Notes under the pieces: generated by a model | Databases searched by the model: none | What the model saw: only the letters and a program-made list of their open reading frames with translations | What the model was told of the DNA's origin: nothing | Assembly: GCA_011503125.2 (NCBI GenBank) | Contig: WWBZ02000001.1 | Span: 3,348,001 to 3,412,000, forward strand | Source of the DNA: Botryosphaeria dothidea | Taxonomy: Eukaryota > Ascomycota > Dothideomycetes > Botryosphaeriales > Botryosphaeriaceae | Length of the DNA stretch: 64,000 nt | Reading direction: 5' to 3' | Made by a program: the position numbers and the translations under genes | In this document: positions 24,359-35,434 of the stretch, one piece after another | Layout: each line of letters starts with the position of its first letter | Position numbering within the stretch: position 1 is the first letter of the stretch

Positions 24359-25808
24359 CTATAGCTTGGCGACACGCGCAGCGCTATCTTTTTTATTGCC
24401 GCCCTCTAACATCTCAAGAAACCTGGCACTAAGGGTATGCTTCTGCTCATCAGGCACATACGCCCACTCGCTCCGCTCCGCCGTCTCCTCCACGCGCCAC
24501 GACGCCATCTCATTCGCCAGCCACTCGACGCTGATGTCCGCCGTCCTCCCCACCGCCTCCATCGGGATCAGATGGCCGACGCCCTCTAAGGTGACCTCCG
24601 CCACGCGGCCCTTCGCCGCGCCGCCGCTGCCCCCGACGCCGACGCCCGTCGTCTCCACCTTGTCGGCCGTGGGCTCGCAGGCCGTGTAGTGCGACCGGGC
24701 CCCGAACACGTACAGCACCGACGGCCGCACGAACGGCAGCATCTGGAACGTGACGACGGGCTCGGCGCGCGAGAACGGGATGCCCGGGACGGCCGCCTCG
24801 GCGGGGAGGTCCGCGGGCGCGTACTCGGCCCACGGGCACGCGCCGCCGCCCAGCCGGGCGTCGAGGTCCGGGTCGGCGTGCGCGTTGAAGGCCGGCCGCA
24901 CGAAGGTGAAGACCTCCTGGTGCTTCGTCGTCGTGAGCGTGACGCCGGCGGCGAACGGGTCGGCCGGCCGCGTCTGCGGATCGTCGTTGTTGCCGTGGCG
25001 CGCGTGGACGGCCGTGGGCAGGTCGCGCAGGCCGTGCTCGATCCACAGCGCGAAGACGCGCGGGTCCCAGCTCTGGTAGTACCGCTTCTTGCGGAAGTCG
25101 TCGGCCGCGGCGGCGCGCGAGGGCCACACGTCGCGGCGGCGCGAGGAGGCGAGGGCGGGGGTTTGGTAGCCGCCGGCAAATATCCGCCGGTGGATGATGG
25201 GGTCGATGAGGACGAGGCTCTCGAGGAGACGCGGGTGGATGAGCGCCAGGTTGACGAGGTTGGCGCCGCCCATGCTGTGTCCGATGCCGACGATGGGGCG
25301 GATCATCTGGTCGCGGAAGGTGTTGACCATGTGCAAGAGGTCTCGAGCGTGGTCGAATGCGCAGGCTGCGGCGGTTCGTGAGCACGCCCGTCTTCATCAG
25401 AGGATGGCAACGGGGGACAACTCACGCTCGTTGCCGAGCTTGTGCTCGTTGAGCACGCCGCTCGCTCCCTGGTTTGCAACGTCCGCAATCCAGATGCTGC
25501 GGATTGAAAATCCCGCCGACTTCGCGCGGCCATGTATTTCCGCCCAGAGTGGCTCGTACAACTCCTGATTGATATGTCAGATTAGACGTAGAAACTTCAG
25601 AAGCGGGAAATACCTTTGGGAATCCCTGCGCATGTGCACCGATGATGGTCACGTCGCCGACTTGAGGATTCGGATTGTCGTGGGGGATGTATTGCTTAAC
25701 GCTGAGGTGAAGTAGCTCCTCCTGCTCGTGCGCGGTGGCGCGAGGATAGCCCCGAATGTGCTGGCAGGGGACAACGTGTTCTTTTATGTTGAATGGAAAA
25801 TCGGACAT
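24359..25808 (-). CDS. Peroxisomal alpha/beta hydrolase of the AKT2/toxin-biosynthesis type
   Basis: Three exons, 25808-25614, 25564-25426 and 25365-24359, giving 446 aa. The N-terminus MSDFPFNIKEHVVPCQHIR and the stretch WIADVANQGASGVLNEHKLGN are the family's diagnostic blocks. The nucleophile elbow is GIGHSMGG (Ser about residue 131), the acid lies after SVLYVFGARS, and the His is in EGVGHLIPME near the end. The last residues are RVAKL: AKL is a type 1 peroxisomal targeting signal. The Alternaria AKT2 protein of host-selective toxin synthesis has the same layout and location, acting in the fatty-acid-like decatrienoic moiety. Exon 3 is unusually GC-rich (many Ala, Arg, Pro codons). Substrate unknown; class assignment firm. 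Confidence 0.87.
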
Positions 25809-26361
25809 GGTGATTTTGTAGGATGGGGCTAGGGCGGTATAACGGCAAGTCAAGGTGACGATATATTTGACTGAGCGAGCTGCCAGTACACCTCGATTCA
25901 ATACATACGTGTTGGAAACACCAGCTTAACAATTTGGCCGAGCATTTTTCTGGAAAAAACTAGCGTAGCCATGTAATGTCAAGCACGACCAATAGCCTAC
26001 TATAAGGCTTGACATAGTGTCCTTAGAATACTATTCCTACTATTGCGTAGTACTACTAAGATTACCTCATCTCTTGGTATACTCATCCTTTTCTCACACA
26101 GTAAACACTTGACTATAGAAAGATCTCGCGTCTGTCAAACACTAAGATATGCATATGTTTCTAACGAGAATGCCGGCAGGAACTCCTTATCGATCGCCCA
26201 CTACGCTGCGTTTGCTACCTTCTGTCTATTGCCCGATTAGGCTTAGTGTAGTTCGCTGCGCTGGGCGAGGGGTATACTACCCACACCCGCTACAGTCACC
26301 AATCGATCATCTTTCGCCTCAATCGGTTTTATTACTCTAAAAAAAAAAATACTAACACGGA
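25809..26361. other. AT-rich intergenic region with a perfect 9-bp hairpin
   Basis: ATGTCAAGC at 25976-25984 is repeated inverted at 26007-26015 with a 22-nt loop, in an AT-rich tract full of TA steps like the RIP-marked elements elsewhere. Otherwise it is the promoter region of the AKT2-like gene (minus) and the 3' flank of the bZIP gene. No gene seen. Confidence 0.45.
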
Positions 26362-27836
26362 CTATCTCGTTAGTATTTGATCGATTCGCTGGCTGATCTC
26401 CTTGAGCGAACGACAATTCGTCATCGAGAGTAGCGAGGCCGCAGCTGTGACCAGGCGTGGCTGATGCTCAAATCGCGGCTGCTGGTTTCCACGTAGAAGT
26501 AAAGTGGTTAATAGGGACCACAGGTGAGGCATCTGCCATATAATTAGCAACTTCTGGAGGTCTGTATTCGTCGTAATAATTACCTCATTTCGGAGCTGAT
26601 GGGAGACGACGCTCCAGTTGCCATCGCGATCACCGGAAGCCGGGGCGGTGGACCCCATCTCGGCGAGCAAAAGACTCTCTGCCGACCTAAGGATCTCGTC
26701 CTGGTACGCGCGCACCTCCCACGACCCCCACGATCCCGCGTGGCTGCGTAGCTCTTCCAGGAGCTTCGGCAGGCACCGTTTTCGGCTGAGATGCTGGGCG
26801 ATCGAGCATCCAGACCCCTCGTCGAAGGTCGCTGTGTAGAAAGCGATCATGACCGAGTCGAGATCTTGAAAGCCGGCCTTGTGGGCACACCCGATCAGGT
26901 ACTCGATCCGCCCTTCAAGCGTCGGTTCGAATGCTGCATCCCCGACTGTCGACGGCTCGTCGTCGCTCGTCGACCTGGGAGAGTGACTGCCGCGATCAAA
27001 GTCGCACCAATCCGCCGTGCTGTCCTGGCGCTGACTGCGACCGCCTGTGAAGGAAAAGGTTTCGTTCGGAGTGCGGAGGAGGTGCATGCCGTCAAGCATG
27101 CCAAGGTGCAGATCTACGAATGGGGTGGGAGATTCCGCGTGAGCCGAGTTGAGACTGATCTCGGCAGATTGACGACGCTCGCCTGTCTCGGCCCTGGCTT
27201 GAGAGTCTGTTTCAACTACCCAGCTGAGCTCGCCGCACATGAGACCGGGGAATATGAGCCTGGCAGACGTACCTCGCGCTGAATTTCCGCCCCTGACGGC
27301 CACGTGGCCATCTAAGTTTCCATACAGATGGTCCTTGCGCTGACCGGAAGCCCCTTGCTCGTGACAGTCCGACAGGACAGTATAGAGGGTATCTGGTCTG
27401 GCGGTGTCTTCTTGGGGGCTAAGAAGACCACTAGTCGGGCTAGGAAGGGGCGCGCTTGCATCCTGGTTGATGTGGAGTCAGTTTCTGCAGAGCAAGCAGT
27501 GGTATCTCAGGGTAAAAACACCTTCTGCCCTTCGTGGGCAGGCCTGCGAGGGTCACCACCCATGTTTGAAACAACCTCACCAATGCTAAATGATGATGCT
27601 CCTGCCTGACTAAGTTTTGTTGATTCACTTTCGAGCGCAAGCAGCTTTGCTTGCGTTGCCACCTGTTGCTCCAATTCCTCTATTCTTCGTTTTACATTAC
27701 GGCCTGCCATCTGATCAGTCTGACGAGCTGGTATGATGCTTTCCTGCCACGTACGATAGTTACGCTGCGCTATGCGGTTTTGGGCCCTCTTCCGTTCGAT
27801 CCAATCATCATGAGATGGAACGCTCGCGGGTGCCAT
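26362..27836 (-). CDS. bZIP transcription factor
   Basis: The best model has exons 27836-27755, 27703-27522, 27462-26584 and 26532-26362 (437 aa). The first intron (GTACGT...GGCAG, 51 nt) interrupts the basic region; after splicing it reads ERKRAQNRIAQRNYRRN followed by VKRRIEELEQQVATQ, the canonical fungal AP-1-like motif NxxAQxxxR with a short leucine-zipper start. The C-terminal half has a helical block (RIEYLIGCAHKAGFQDLDSV, LSRKRCLPKLLEELRSH, YQDEILRSAESLL) found in several fungal bZIP regulators of secondary metabolism; no ankyrin repeats are present. Introns 2 (GTGTTT donor) and 3 (GTAATT donor, 51 nt, in phase) are probable rather than certain. A pathway-regulator role follows from position and is inference. 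Confidence 0.8.
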
Positions 27837-29581
27837 CCTGGCCGCTGCTCGGTGGGTCATCCTTGTTTGGCGAGCCACGCAGCGTGAGGACAAAGGAGGG
27901 TGAAGAAGGCGTACGAAATCTATCTCGCCGGGGTTTTCTGGGCGCTGCGCAAATCGCGGGGAGTCCAAACCTTATACCTCTCCTTACGTCTCTTCGTTCC
28001 ATCAGTCCAAGCAGCGATAAACCAAGTCGGGTTTCCAGCAATCGATGGGATACCGAGCTTGGATCCGGCGTCCGGCGCCCAGTCATGAACCAGACGCCGC
28101 GTACTATGTCAGTGTTCTGTACACGGACCAATGAAATTCTTCGGAATGATAGGGCAGACAGCACCGGCGCACGTGAAACACTTGTAGTTGATAATTGCCG
28201 ATTCTCTAGAGGTCCGGCTGCGAAACGAACGCGTAGGCAAACGAAACGTGCTGACTCGAGAAGTCGGTGTGTATGTGAGAGCTTGTGCGAATGTACACCG
28301 ACCGACATGGACCTTACCTCAAAAGGGCAGGTCTATGATAATGTCGATCCTTTCGTGATTCCAGGCGCTACTTTGCTCATTTAGAAACTGAATCGTCGTC
28401 GTTTGTCTAAAAAAATCTAGGAATGGCGAACGCTCTCTAATCCTAAAGCAACCGAACGGCTGGAAAGGAGGATCGAGGTCCGAACTTTATCTTTTGCCCC
28501 GTTGGCCCTGACTAAAGGACCGGGTCCTGTGAGGCTTACGAAGGCCCTTCGCTTTCCTAGCCTTAACTACCTGAAACAATATCACAAGGCAACGGAGGTA
28601 GACTGCAGTGATCAGCAGGCTGCTCCCGAGCGCGCGTGCGCGATTGACGTGGCTTAGATTCCCTTCAGCGACAAGGGGGAAAGAAATCCCGTGCAAAAAA
28701 TACCCAGCCAATAGAAGGTTGTAGAGCCGCTGCGCACGGGGATCCGCAACGAAATCGCGCTAACAATACTTGTGCCTAATAACGCACTACGGCGACGAGC
28801 CGAACCGAACAATCGCAGTGTTGTAACGCACCGGGGGCCTAGAAAGTCCCGAACTTGCCTAGCGCCTTCCTAATGGAGGTTTCTTCGGAAGACATGATGA
28901 TGATCACGGAGGTATTCAGGCCTTCCTCAACCGGCCACCGAGAGCTCTGCGACTTCGTGCTGAGCACACAACAGCAACAGCCGGTTGATTGTTAGGTTAA
29001 GCGAAGACCTCTACCATTCCCACAGCACAGGCGAATCCGTAGTAGCTATCTAGCTGTACAGCCATAAATCTGTATTCTGATTATAGTCGGTATTCTGGGG
29101 GCACTGACGCCACAATTACTAAGCGCTCGATCGTTGCAAGCCCTGGCCTGGAAGCGAGTCATCCCTCTCAGCGCACGCTATTCTGCCACTCACCGCGATC
29201 TGCTATCTGCTCCACTCACCGCGCTATCTGCTAGGAGGCTCCAGCTTCGGAAGTTAGCGCGCTGCCCAGCTTCGACCCCTCGGGTATCGACGATGCGGTT
29301 TCTCCCTTTGTGCTAAGTCATGTCAAGTCGGCACTTGACTTCTGCATCGGCTTCTGCGCCATCTGCGTACTCAATCAATATACAGGCTAGTAGTGCGATA
29401 CTAAGCGGAGCAACCACGACCAAGAGACCACCTGCACATACTAATGGCAGCACTTGTCATGTGAGTAATCGTCAACCCATCTGTAGCACTGCGTCAGTGT
29501 TCGTACCAGCTATCATTCCGAACATAAAAGAAATGTTCTGGTTGGACGTAGCAGACCCCATGACGCCATCATTCCTGTACT
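27837..29581. other. Intergenic, about 1.7 kb
   Basis: Lies between the bZIP start (minus) and the epoxide hydrolase start (plus), so it carries two divergent promoters. Contains short random frames (up to 189 codons overlapping the bZIP start on the other strand) without domains. Confidence 0.5.
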
Positions 29582-30616
29582 ATGGAAGCATTCACCAAGA
29601 AGATGTTCACGACCTCTAGGTCGTTAACATACACGTTCTACGATTCTTCACCCAAGGCAGGGCACTCAAGTTCGCGGCCGGCTCTCCTCCTTCTCCATGG
29701 CTATCCCGATTCGGCGCAGATATGGTCGGAGGTTGCGCCGAAGCTCTCCAATCTCTCCCTCCGCATCATCATCCCTGACCTCCTCGGGTACGGCGAGACG
29801 GCCAAGCCGACGGATCCGGCAGCCTACGACTCGAAATCCATGGCAACCGACATCGCCGAGCTGCTAGCGGCGGAGGGCACCGAACGCGTCATCCCGATTG
29901 GCCACGACTGGGGGTCGTTCCTGGCGCAGCGCATGTACCTGTGGTTCCCCGAGCGGGTCGCCGGCCTCGCCATGCTGAACGTCGCCTACATGCCGCCCTT
30001 CGAGCGCGACTTCAGCCTCGACCGGCTGAACGCCGCGGCGGAGCGCGCGACGGGCCGGCCGCGCTGGAGCTACTGGGAGTTCTACGCCTCGGACGACGCG
30101 CCCGCCATCTGCCGCGCGCACGCCGAGAGCCTGTGGTGCGCCATCCACTCCGTGCGCGAGGACCTCCGTCGCGACCTCTACTCCACCAAGGGCGCCCTTC
30201 AGCAGTTCCTCGAGCAGGGCGGATCGAGCCCGGTGCGGAGCTACGTGATTCCGGGGAGGGACCTGAAGAGCGAGTGGCTCGCGCGGATGGAGGCCAACGG
30301 CTTCGAGGCCCCGCTTTGCTGGTACAAGGCCATCGTGCGTGCCATCACGCCCTTGGTGGAGAGCGAGCTCGACCGCGAGCGGCTGGTGGTGAAGGTGCCA
30401 GCGCTGTTCGTCGGGGCGAGGAGGGATCAGATATGCTTGATCGATGCCATCAGAGCTCCTTGGGCGGACGGGTTCTTACCTGACTTGCAGATCAAGCAGA
30501 TCGACAGCTTCCACAGGCCCATGCTTGAGAGGCCTGATGAGCTGGCGCTGAGCATCACCCACTGGTTGGTGGAGAGATTCGAGTTGCAGCTGCAGTTGCA
30601 GCAGACGCTTCCTTAA
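29582..30616 (+). CDS. Epoxide hydrolase-type alpha/beta hydrolase
   Basis: An intronless frame of 344 aa. The oxyanion motif is HGYPDSAQIW (residues about 39-48), then PDLLGYGETAKP, and the nucleophile elbow is IGHDWGSFLAQRM with Asp as nucleophile, which separates epoxide hydrolases and haloalkane dehalogenases from Ser esterases. Cap-domain tyrosines occur (WSYWEFYASDD). The charge-relay acid is likely Asp in GARRDQIC, and the His is in DSFHRPMLERPDEL near residue 320. It would hydrate an epoxide to a vicinal diol in the cytosol. Met8 (MFTTSR) is an alternative start. The gene precedes the desaturase on the same strand, so an epoxide of an unsaturated fatty acid is a sensible substrate, by inference. 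Confidence 0.88.
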   Translation: MEAFTKKMFTTSRSLTYTFYDSSPKAGHSSSRPALLLLHGYPDSAQIWSEVAPKLSNLSLRIIIPDLLGYGETAKPTDPAAYDSKSMATDIAELLAAEGTERVIPIGHDWGSFLAQRMYLWFPERVAGLAMLNVAYMPPFERDFSLDRLNAAAERATGRPRWSYWEFYASDDAPAICRAHAESLWCAIHSVREDLRRDLYSTKGALQQFLEQGGSSPVRSYVIPGRDLKSEWLARMEANGFEAPLCWYKAIVRAITPLVESELDRERLVVKVPALFVGARRDQICLIDAIRAPWADGFLPDLQIKQIDSFHRPMLERPDELALSITHWLVERFELQLQLQQTLP

Positions 30617-31128
30617 ATCTGGAGACTTTCGACGAAGCGGGATTTTGGATCGTGTTGGCAGTGTAGACTCATCAGCACTCAGTAGCACCCAGTAAGCCGC
30701 AGTCAATTCAACTAGTATACTAGCCCCTTATGTGTGCTCTAAGAGCCCTCCCTTATATCTCTATGTGTAATATTTGTCGTCTTTCGCTTGCCATGCTGGC
30801 TTGACTACTGTCGAGCGGGTGATGCATGCATTGTGCTGTCTTCCACACTTTACTACCAGGCCATGCCACTGGCCAAACATACCTTTTGGGGATCTTTAGA
30901 AAGGAAATCGACTCAGCACTGACGTTTCGTACGCTTGATGTTCGCGCCTGAGTCATCTTAAAAATTTCCATACGATCAACGCTTGTGTCCTTGAGCTTAC
31001 TTTATCAGAGGGAGCCACAGCACTGGGCTTGGAATCCTCGCTTCACCAGAGCCGCTACACCTTCAATTCTGTATGATACACACCATAACCCTAGTCTCAC
31101 TGCACTCGGCAAACTGCTTTGGCCCAAA
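30617..31128. other. Spacer before the desaturase
   Basis: Same-strand gap between the epoxide hydrolase stop and the desaturase start. No coding signal. Confidence 0.5.
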
Positions 31129-32425
31129 ATGTCCACCGTTCAAACCGTCCTCGAGCAGCAGTGGGAGCCCAATTACATTCTGACGGAACACGTATGTCAC
31201 CTCGCAAACCCATGCCTTCCCAGAGCTGAGACGTCAGAAACAGACCAACACCAGACCTGCCAAAGATCCTGGGAAATGCCCAAGCTTAGGTGATCTGAAA
31301 CGAGCCATACCTGTGCACTGCTTCCAACCCAGTACTCCTCGCTCCGTAGCCTACCTCGTGCGCGATATATCGATGGCGGTAGCCCTCGCCTATGGTGCGC
31401 TGCACATTCGTGTGGAGTCTTCCATAGCCAGCGCTGGTCTCTGGGCCTTCTACGGCTTTGCTCAGGGATTGGTTTTCACCGGCCTTTGGATACTTGCTCA
31501 CGAGTGCGGTCATGGCGCCTTCTCCCCATACCGATATCTTAACGATACCGTTGGCTGGCTATGTCACTCGTTCCTTGGGGTCCCCTACTTCTCGTGGAAG
31601 ATTACGCACGCACGCCATCATCGATTTACTGGCCACCTGCGCAAGGACGTAGCGTTTGTCCCACGCACTGTCGAGGAGGTGGCAAGCCAGAAGGGTACCT
31701 CCCTTCAAGCACTCGAAGAACTTTGCGAAGACACCCCGATCGTCACGACGGCCAAGCTGATTGCGCATCAGCTTCTAGGCTGGCAGACACATATGATCTT
31801 TTATGTATCCGCTGGTTACCAAAGCTGTGTCCGCGGCGATTGGGGTCTTGATAAGGGCTGGCTCTCGGGACGTGTCAGCCATTTCGACCCGTGGAGTGAC
31901 CTCTTTCTTCCTCAACAGGCTCGGCTAGTAATTCTCTCCGACATTGGGCTTGCAATCGCTGCATACGCTCTTTACATGACGGCACAAGCCACCACTTGGC
32001 AGATCGCAGCCCTCCTCTGGGGTCTTCCATACATGTGGGTTCACCACTGGCTGATCGCCATCACATTCCTCCAACACACTCACCCCGATGTCCCGCATTA
32101 CGGAGACGGGACATGGACCTTCACCCTAGGCAACCTCTGCACAATTGATCGCGACTTCGGTTTTATCGGAAGCTTCTTCTTCCACAGAGCCATCAACGAT
32201 CACGTCGTCCATCATCTATTTCCGAAGATTCCATTCTACCACGCCACCGAAGCCACCGCCGTGATTCGCCCTCTGCTTGGAGAGTTTTATATCTCCGCAC
32301 ATGAGAGCTTCATACCCAGCCTGTGGCGAACGTTCCGTCAATGCCGGTGGGTGAAAGAGGATAGGAATGCTCCTGCACCCCAGACGTATCATTGGGTCAA
32401 GCCATCTTCAAGACGTACAGTTTGA
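31129..32425 (+). CDS. Delta-12-type (FAD2-like) membrane fatty acid desaturase
   Basis: Two exons, 31129-31191 and 31244-32425, joined over a 52-nt GTATGT...ACAG intron; 414 aa. The segment LGDLKRAIPVHCF is the family's N-terminal signature. All three histidine boxes are present: HECGH (AHECGHGAFS), HARHH (THARHHRFTGH) and HVVHH (NDHVVHHLFPKIPFYHA), with four hydrophobic spans around them. The enzyme would introduce a double bond (or in the acetylenase subgroup a triple bond) into an oleoyl-type acyl chain in the ER, taking electrons from cytochrome b5. At 414 aa it is shorter than the usual 440-480 aa housekeeping fungal enzyme, mainly at the N-terminus. The nearby cytochrome b5 gene is a plausible donor. 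Regiospecificity is not readable from sequence. Confidence 0.92.
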
Positions 32426-32528
32426 GTTGGTCGCAACGCAAAAGTATAGATTTCAATCACGAGAAATGTTTACATGGAAGCTTGATTATGGGAGATGGGT
32501 AACCAAAAGAGCCGAAATTAGAGACAGG

Positions 32529-32657
32529 CAGGATGGCGTCCGTCCCGTCGCGTCATTCTTAATAAGCATCCGTCATTCCCCGTCACTGCCAATGACGGTG
32601 AATGACGACAAATGACGGACGAATTTTCTGTGACGAGACGAGACGGACGCCACCCTG
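32529..32657. mobile_element. 129-bp hAT-like MITE with 8-bp target duplication GAGACAGG
   Basis: Starts CAGGATGGCGTCCGTC and ends with the inverted partner GACGGACGCCACCCTG, giving terminal inverted repeats of about 16-25 bp with few mismatches. It is flanked on both sides by GAGACAGG (32521-32528 and 32658-32665). CAGG ends with an 8-bp duplication are the hallmarks of the hAT superfamily. The interior holds CGTCATT/AATGACG subrepeats that fold back, so the whole element can form a hairpin. Too short to code; it would need a transposase elsewhere. Confidence 0.86.
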
Positions 32658-32665
32658 GAGACAGG

Positions 32666-33350
32666 TCGTTCTGCGTGGGGGAATTTGAGCTTCATTTGCG
32701 CTAGCTAGCGTGGCCTATGTTCTTGAGCGAGGCCAAAACTTTGCAGCATAATTCACCCTTCCAAGCTATTGTTCGGTCTCGTAGCACTTAGAGTCATGCT
32801 AGTCTACATCTATCAATCAACACTGCTGACCTGAAACGTTGGCATCGAATGGATCACTTGGGAAATGACGAGCACCCGGTGCATGCGTTGCATCCTGGCA
32901 CAACAGCGACAGGGGTTGCAACAACAAATCCGGGTCGACATCATCCATACTGGAGGTGAGAGGCGAAACATAAACAGCTACGTGGTGCATGCGTTGACAT
33001 ACTTAGTCATATGCCGTAAGTGCGGCGTACGTGGTATGGCCGCCGATCCTGACTCAGTTGACGAGTGAGGTTGATCGCCGCAGTAGGCACGACAAATACT
33101 AAGGATCGAAAGTGTGCAAACATGATATGCAACGGAGCGTAACAAAGATCTCTGTTCAGGAGAAGAGCTTTATCACGGAGAGTTTCTGTGGATTGCAATC
33201 GTCTGATTCCAAGTATGCACAATCATCGTTCCACAGCATGACATTACCCAGCGAGTAGACGTTACCTCATCCCACGCTCCGCAATGCCTATATGAATGAA
33301 TCATTCACACCTTCTCAATTGGACGTCGGATACTGCCCGAAGGCCTAGAC
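32666..33350. other. Intergenic spacer
   Basis: Between the MITE and the next plus-strand gene; presumably the latter's promoter. No coding signal. Confidence 0.5.
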
Positions 33351-35008
33351 ATGGAGCTAATCAAGAAGTTCTGGACCGCCCGAGTATCGTTTCATCACTC
33401 GGAGAACCCCGTATTACTAAAAGACCACTCGAACCGCTCACACGCGCTGCCGGACCTGTGCAAGCGCCTGACGCCTTCGTACCACCCCAGCTTTCTCCTC
33501 TTCAGCGGACACCTCCAAACGATATGGACGACAAGGACGCAAGCCAACGCCGCCATCCGCTACAAGCGCCAGGTCTTCGAGTCCGAGAACGACCTCTACC
33601 CGGGCACATTCGCGGTCGACTTCGTGGTGCGCGGAGACGGCCAGGACATCGACGGCGGCGGAAAAGACTCCTTTCTGCCGCCGCAGACAACCTACCACCG
33701 CGCGGGCGAGCCGCTCGGATCCGCCGACAGCAGGCCGATGCTGATCGTGCTCCACGGCGTCTCCGGCGGCTCGCACGAGGCGTACGTCAAGCAGGTGCTG
33801 GCGCCGCTCGTGCAGGCCGCTGATGACGGCGGCAGTGGCGGCTGGGAGGCCTGCGTCATCATCTCGCGCGGCTGCGGCGGCACGCGGCTGACCAGCCGCA
33901 TGCTGTACAACGCCCGCTCAACCTGGGACCTGCAGCAGACGGTCGCCTTCCTGCGCCACAGGTTTCCCAACCGGCCGCTGTACGCTATCGGCTTTTCCAT
34001 CGGCGCGAACATCTTGGTGAATGTGAGTGCGCGCGCCGCCTCCTCCCTCCCCCTCCCTGGCTGGCTGGTCCCTAAGGAGAAAGGCTGATGGAGCAGGAGC
34101 GAGGGTAGTATCTCGGCGAGGAGGGCGACAGGTGCGGCATCAGGGCCGCCGTGGTATGCTCGAACCCTTGGAACCTGGAAGTCGTTGACCACGCGCTCCG
34201 GCGGAGCTGGATGGGCCTCAATGTCTACTCGCACGCCATGGCCCGCGGGATGAAGGAGATTGTGAAACGGTGAGGGAGAAGTCTTCAAGAACTGGGCGAG
34301 TGTGAGACGCCTGACGTTTGGTGCAGACACGCCGAGATGATCCTGAAAAATCGGAGGATTGCCGCCGCTGCGGTAGAAGGTATTCGGTACTTCTTTGACT
34401 TTGACAGGTATGCGTGCCATGGTCCCCGCCGCTGTCGGTATGCAAGCTGAGTCTTTAAGTGCTGTTCAGTTACCCATGTGGGGCTATCCCACGAGAGGGG
34501 CTTACTACAGGGATGCGTCGTCGGTCGATGCCGTCTTGGCCGTTAGAGTTCCGCTGTTTGCCATCAACGCGGAAGATGATCCGGTGAGTCGACTCTTCAC
34601 TGTCTTAAGATCACTGACCAACAAGGATATGAAGATCTCTCATCACGAAGCGTTGCCATTTGAGGAATTCCAGAACAACCCCTATACTGTCCTTTGCACG
34701 ACGTCTTGCGGCGGCCACATTGGCTGGTTCGAATCAGGTGAACAAAGATGGTTCACTAAACCGGTACATGCCCCACGCAGAGAATGAAATGAAGAAGAAA
34801 AAGGTATAAAACACAGTCTTGAGATTAACAATACGTCCAGGTCATCTCGTTCCTAAAGGCTTTGCATGACGACATCGACTGGGCTAAGGACTTCACGTTC
34901 GCCTCGCAGATTCCGAATCCAGCAATTTCCTTCGAGTATAATCCGGTCCGCCGCAGAATGCAACCTGCAACAGCCGAGTACTTTCCAGGTCAGGCGGAAC
35001 CTATATAG
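33351..35008 (+). CDS. YheT/ABHD-type alpha/beta hydrolase, similar to yeast EHT1/EEB1 acyltransferases
   Basis: Six exons: 33351-34022, 34109-34269, 34327-34407, 34460-34583, 34635-34763 and 34841-35008, total 444 aa, all junctions in frame. Family blocks: SFLLFSGHLQTIW, MLIVLHGVSGGSHE, SRGCGGT, the nucleophile elbow GFSIGANIL, AAVVCSNPWNLE, AVQLPMWGYPTRGAYYRDASS, the acid in INAEDDP and the His in CGGHIGWFE. Fungal members include medium-chain fatty acid ethyl ester synthases/hydrolases, so an acyl ester substrate is likely. It lies after the desaturase on the same strand and ends 426 bp before the P450 stop. The acceptor of intron 4 could be nine bases earlier. The substrate is inference. 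Confidence 0.87.
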
Positions 35009-35434
35009 AGGTCTCTTTCTAGTTATGCCGATTGAATACCCGCCCATGGCTCCTTGTGAAAGGCGAGAAGATATAGTCGAAAATGCAATATTTTAGGTAG
35101 ATTTGAAAAACACACTGCGATATCTTAATCTACTTCATCTAATTCTGAAACTTACTCTATGAACAGAATAGTCACGATAACAGGCCTCTTCTCCTAGGCT
35201 CTAAAACTACTTAATGGTCTATAACCCACAAAGATGTAGTCGAGGAGTAACACGAGTAGAAGTATGAGTAGCAGAGTCAAATATGTATATTTTAATTTAT
35301 GTCAACGTGGCTATGTGACTAATTCAACTACTCGCCCGCCCCTTACAAGTTGTAATCTACGCAGATGCCCAAAGATTCTTCCGATGACCTTTACCAATAT
35401 ATGCGCCTGAGGGGAACTGTGGCAAACGGGCAAT
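35009..35434. other. Convergent 3' flank, AT-rich
   Basis: Shared by the hydrolase and P450 3' ends. No gene seen. Confidence 0.5.

Noticed and set aside
24510..25397. Long Arg/Pro-rich frames (295 and 230 codons) overlapping the AKT2-like gene
   Set aside because: Shadow frames of a very GC-rich exon.
27815..28384. 189-codon plus-strand frame overlapping the bZIP start
   Set aside because: Antisense to the well-supported basic region exon and its promoter; composition looks random.
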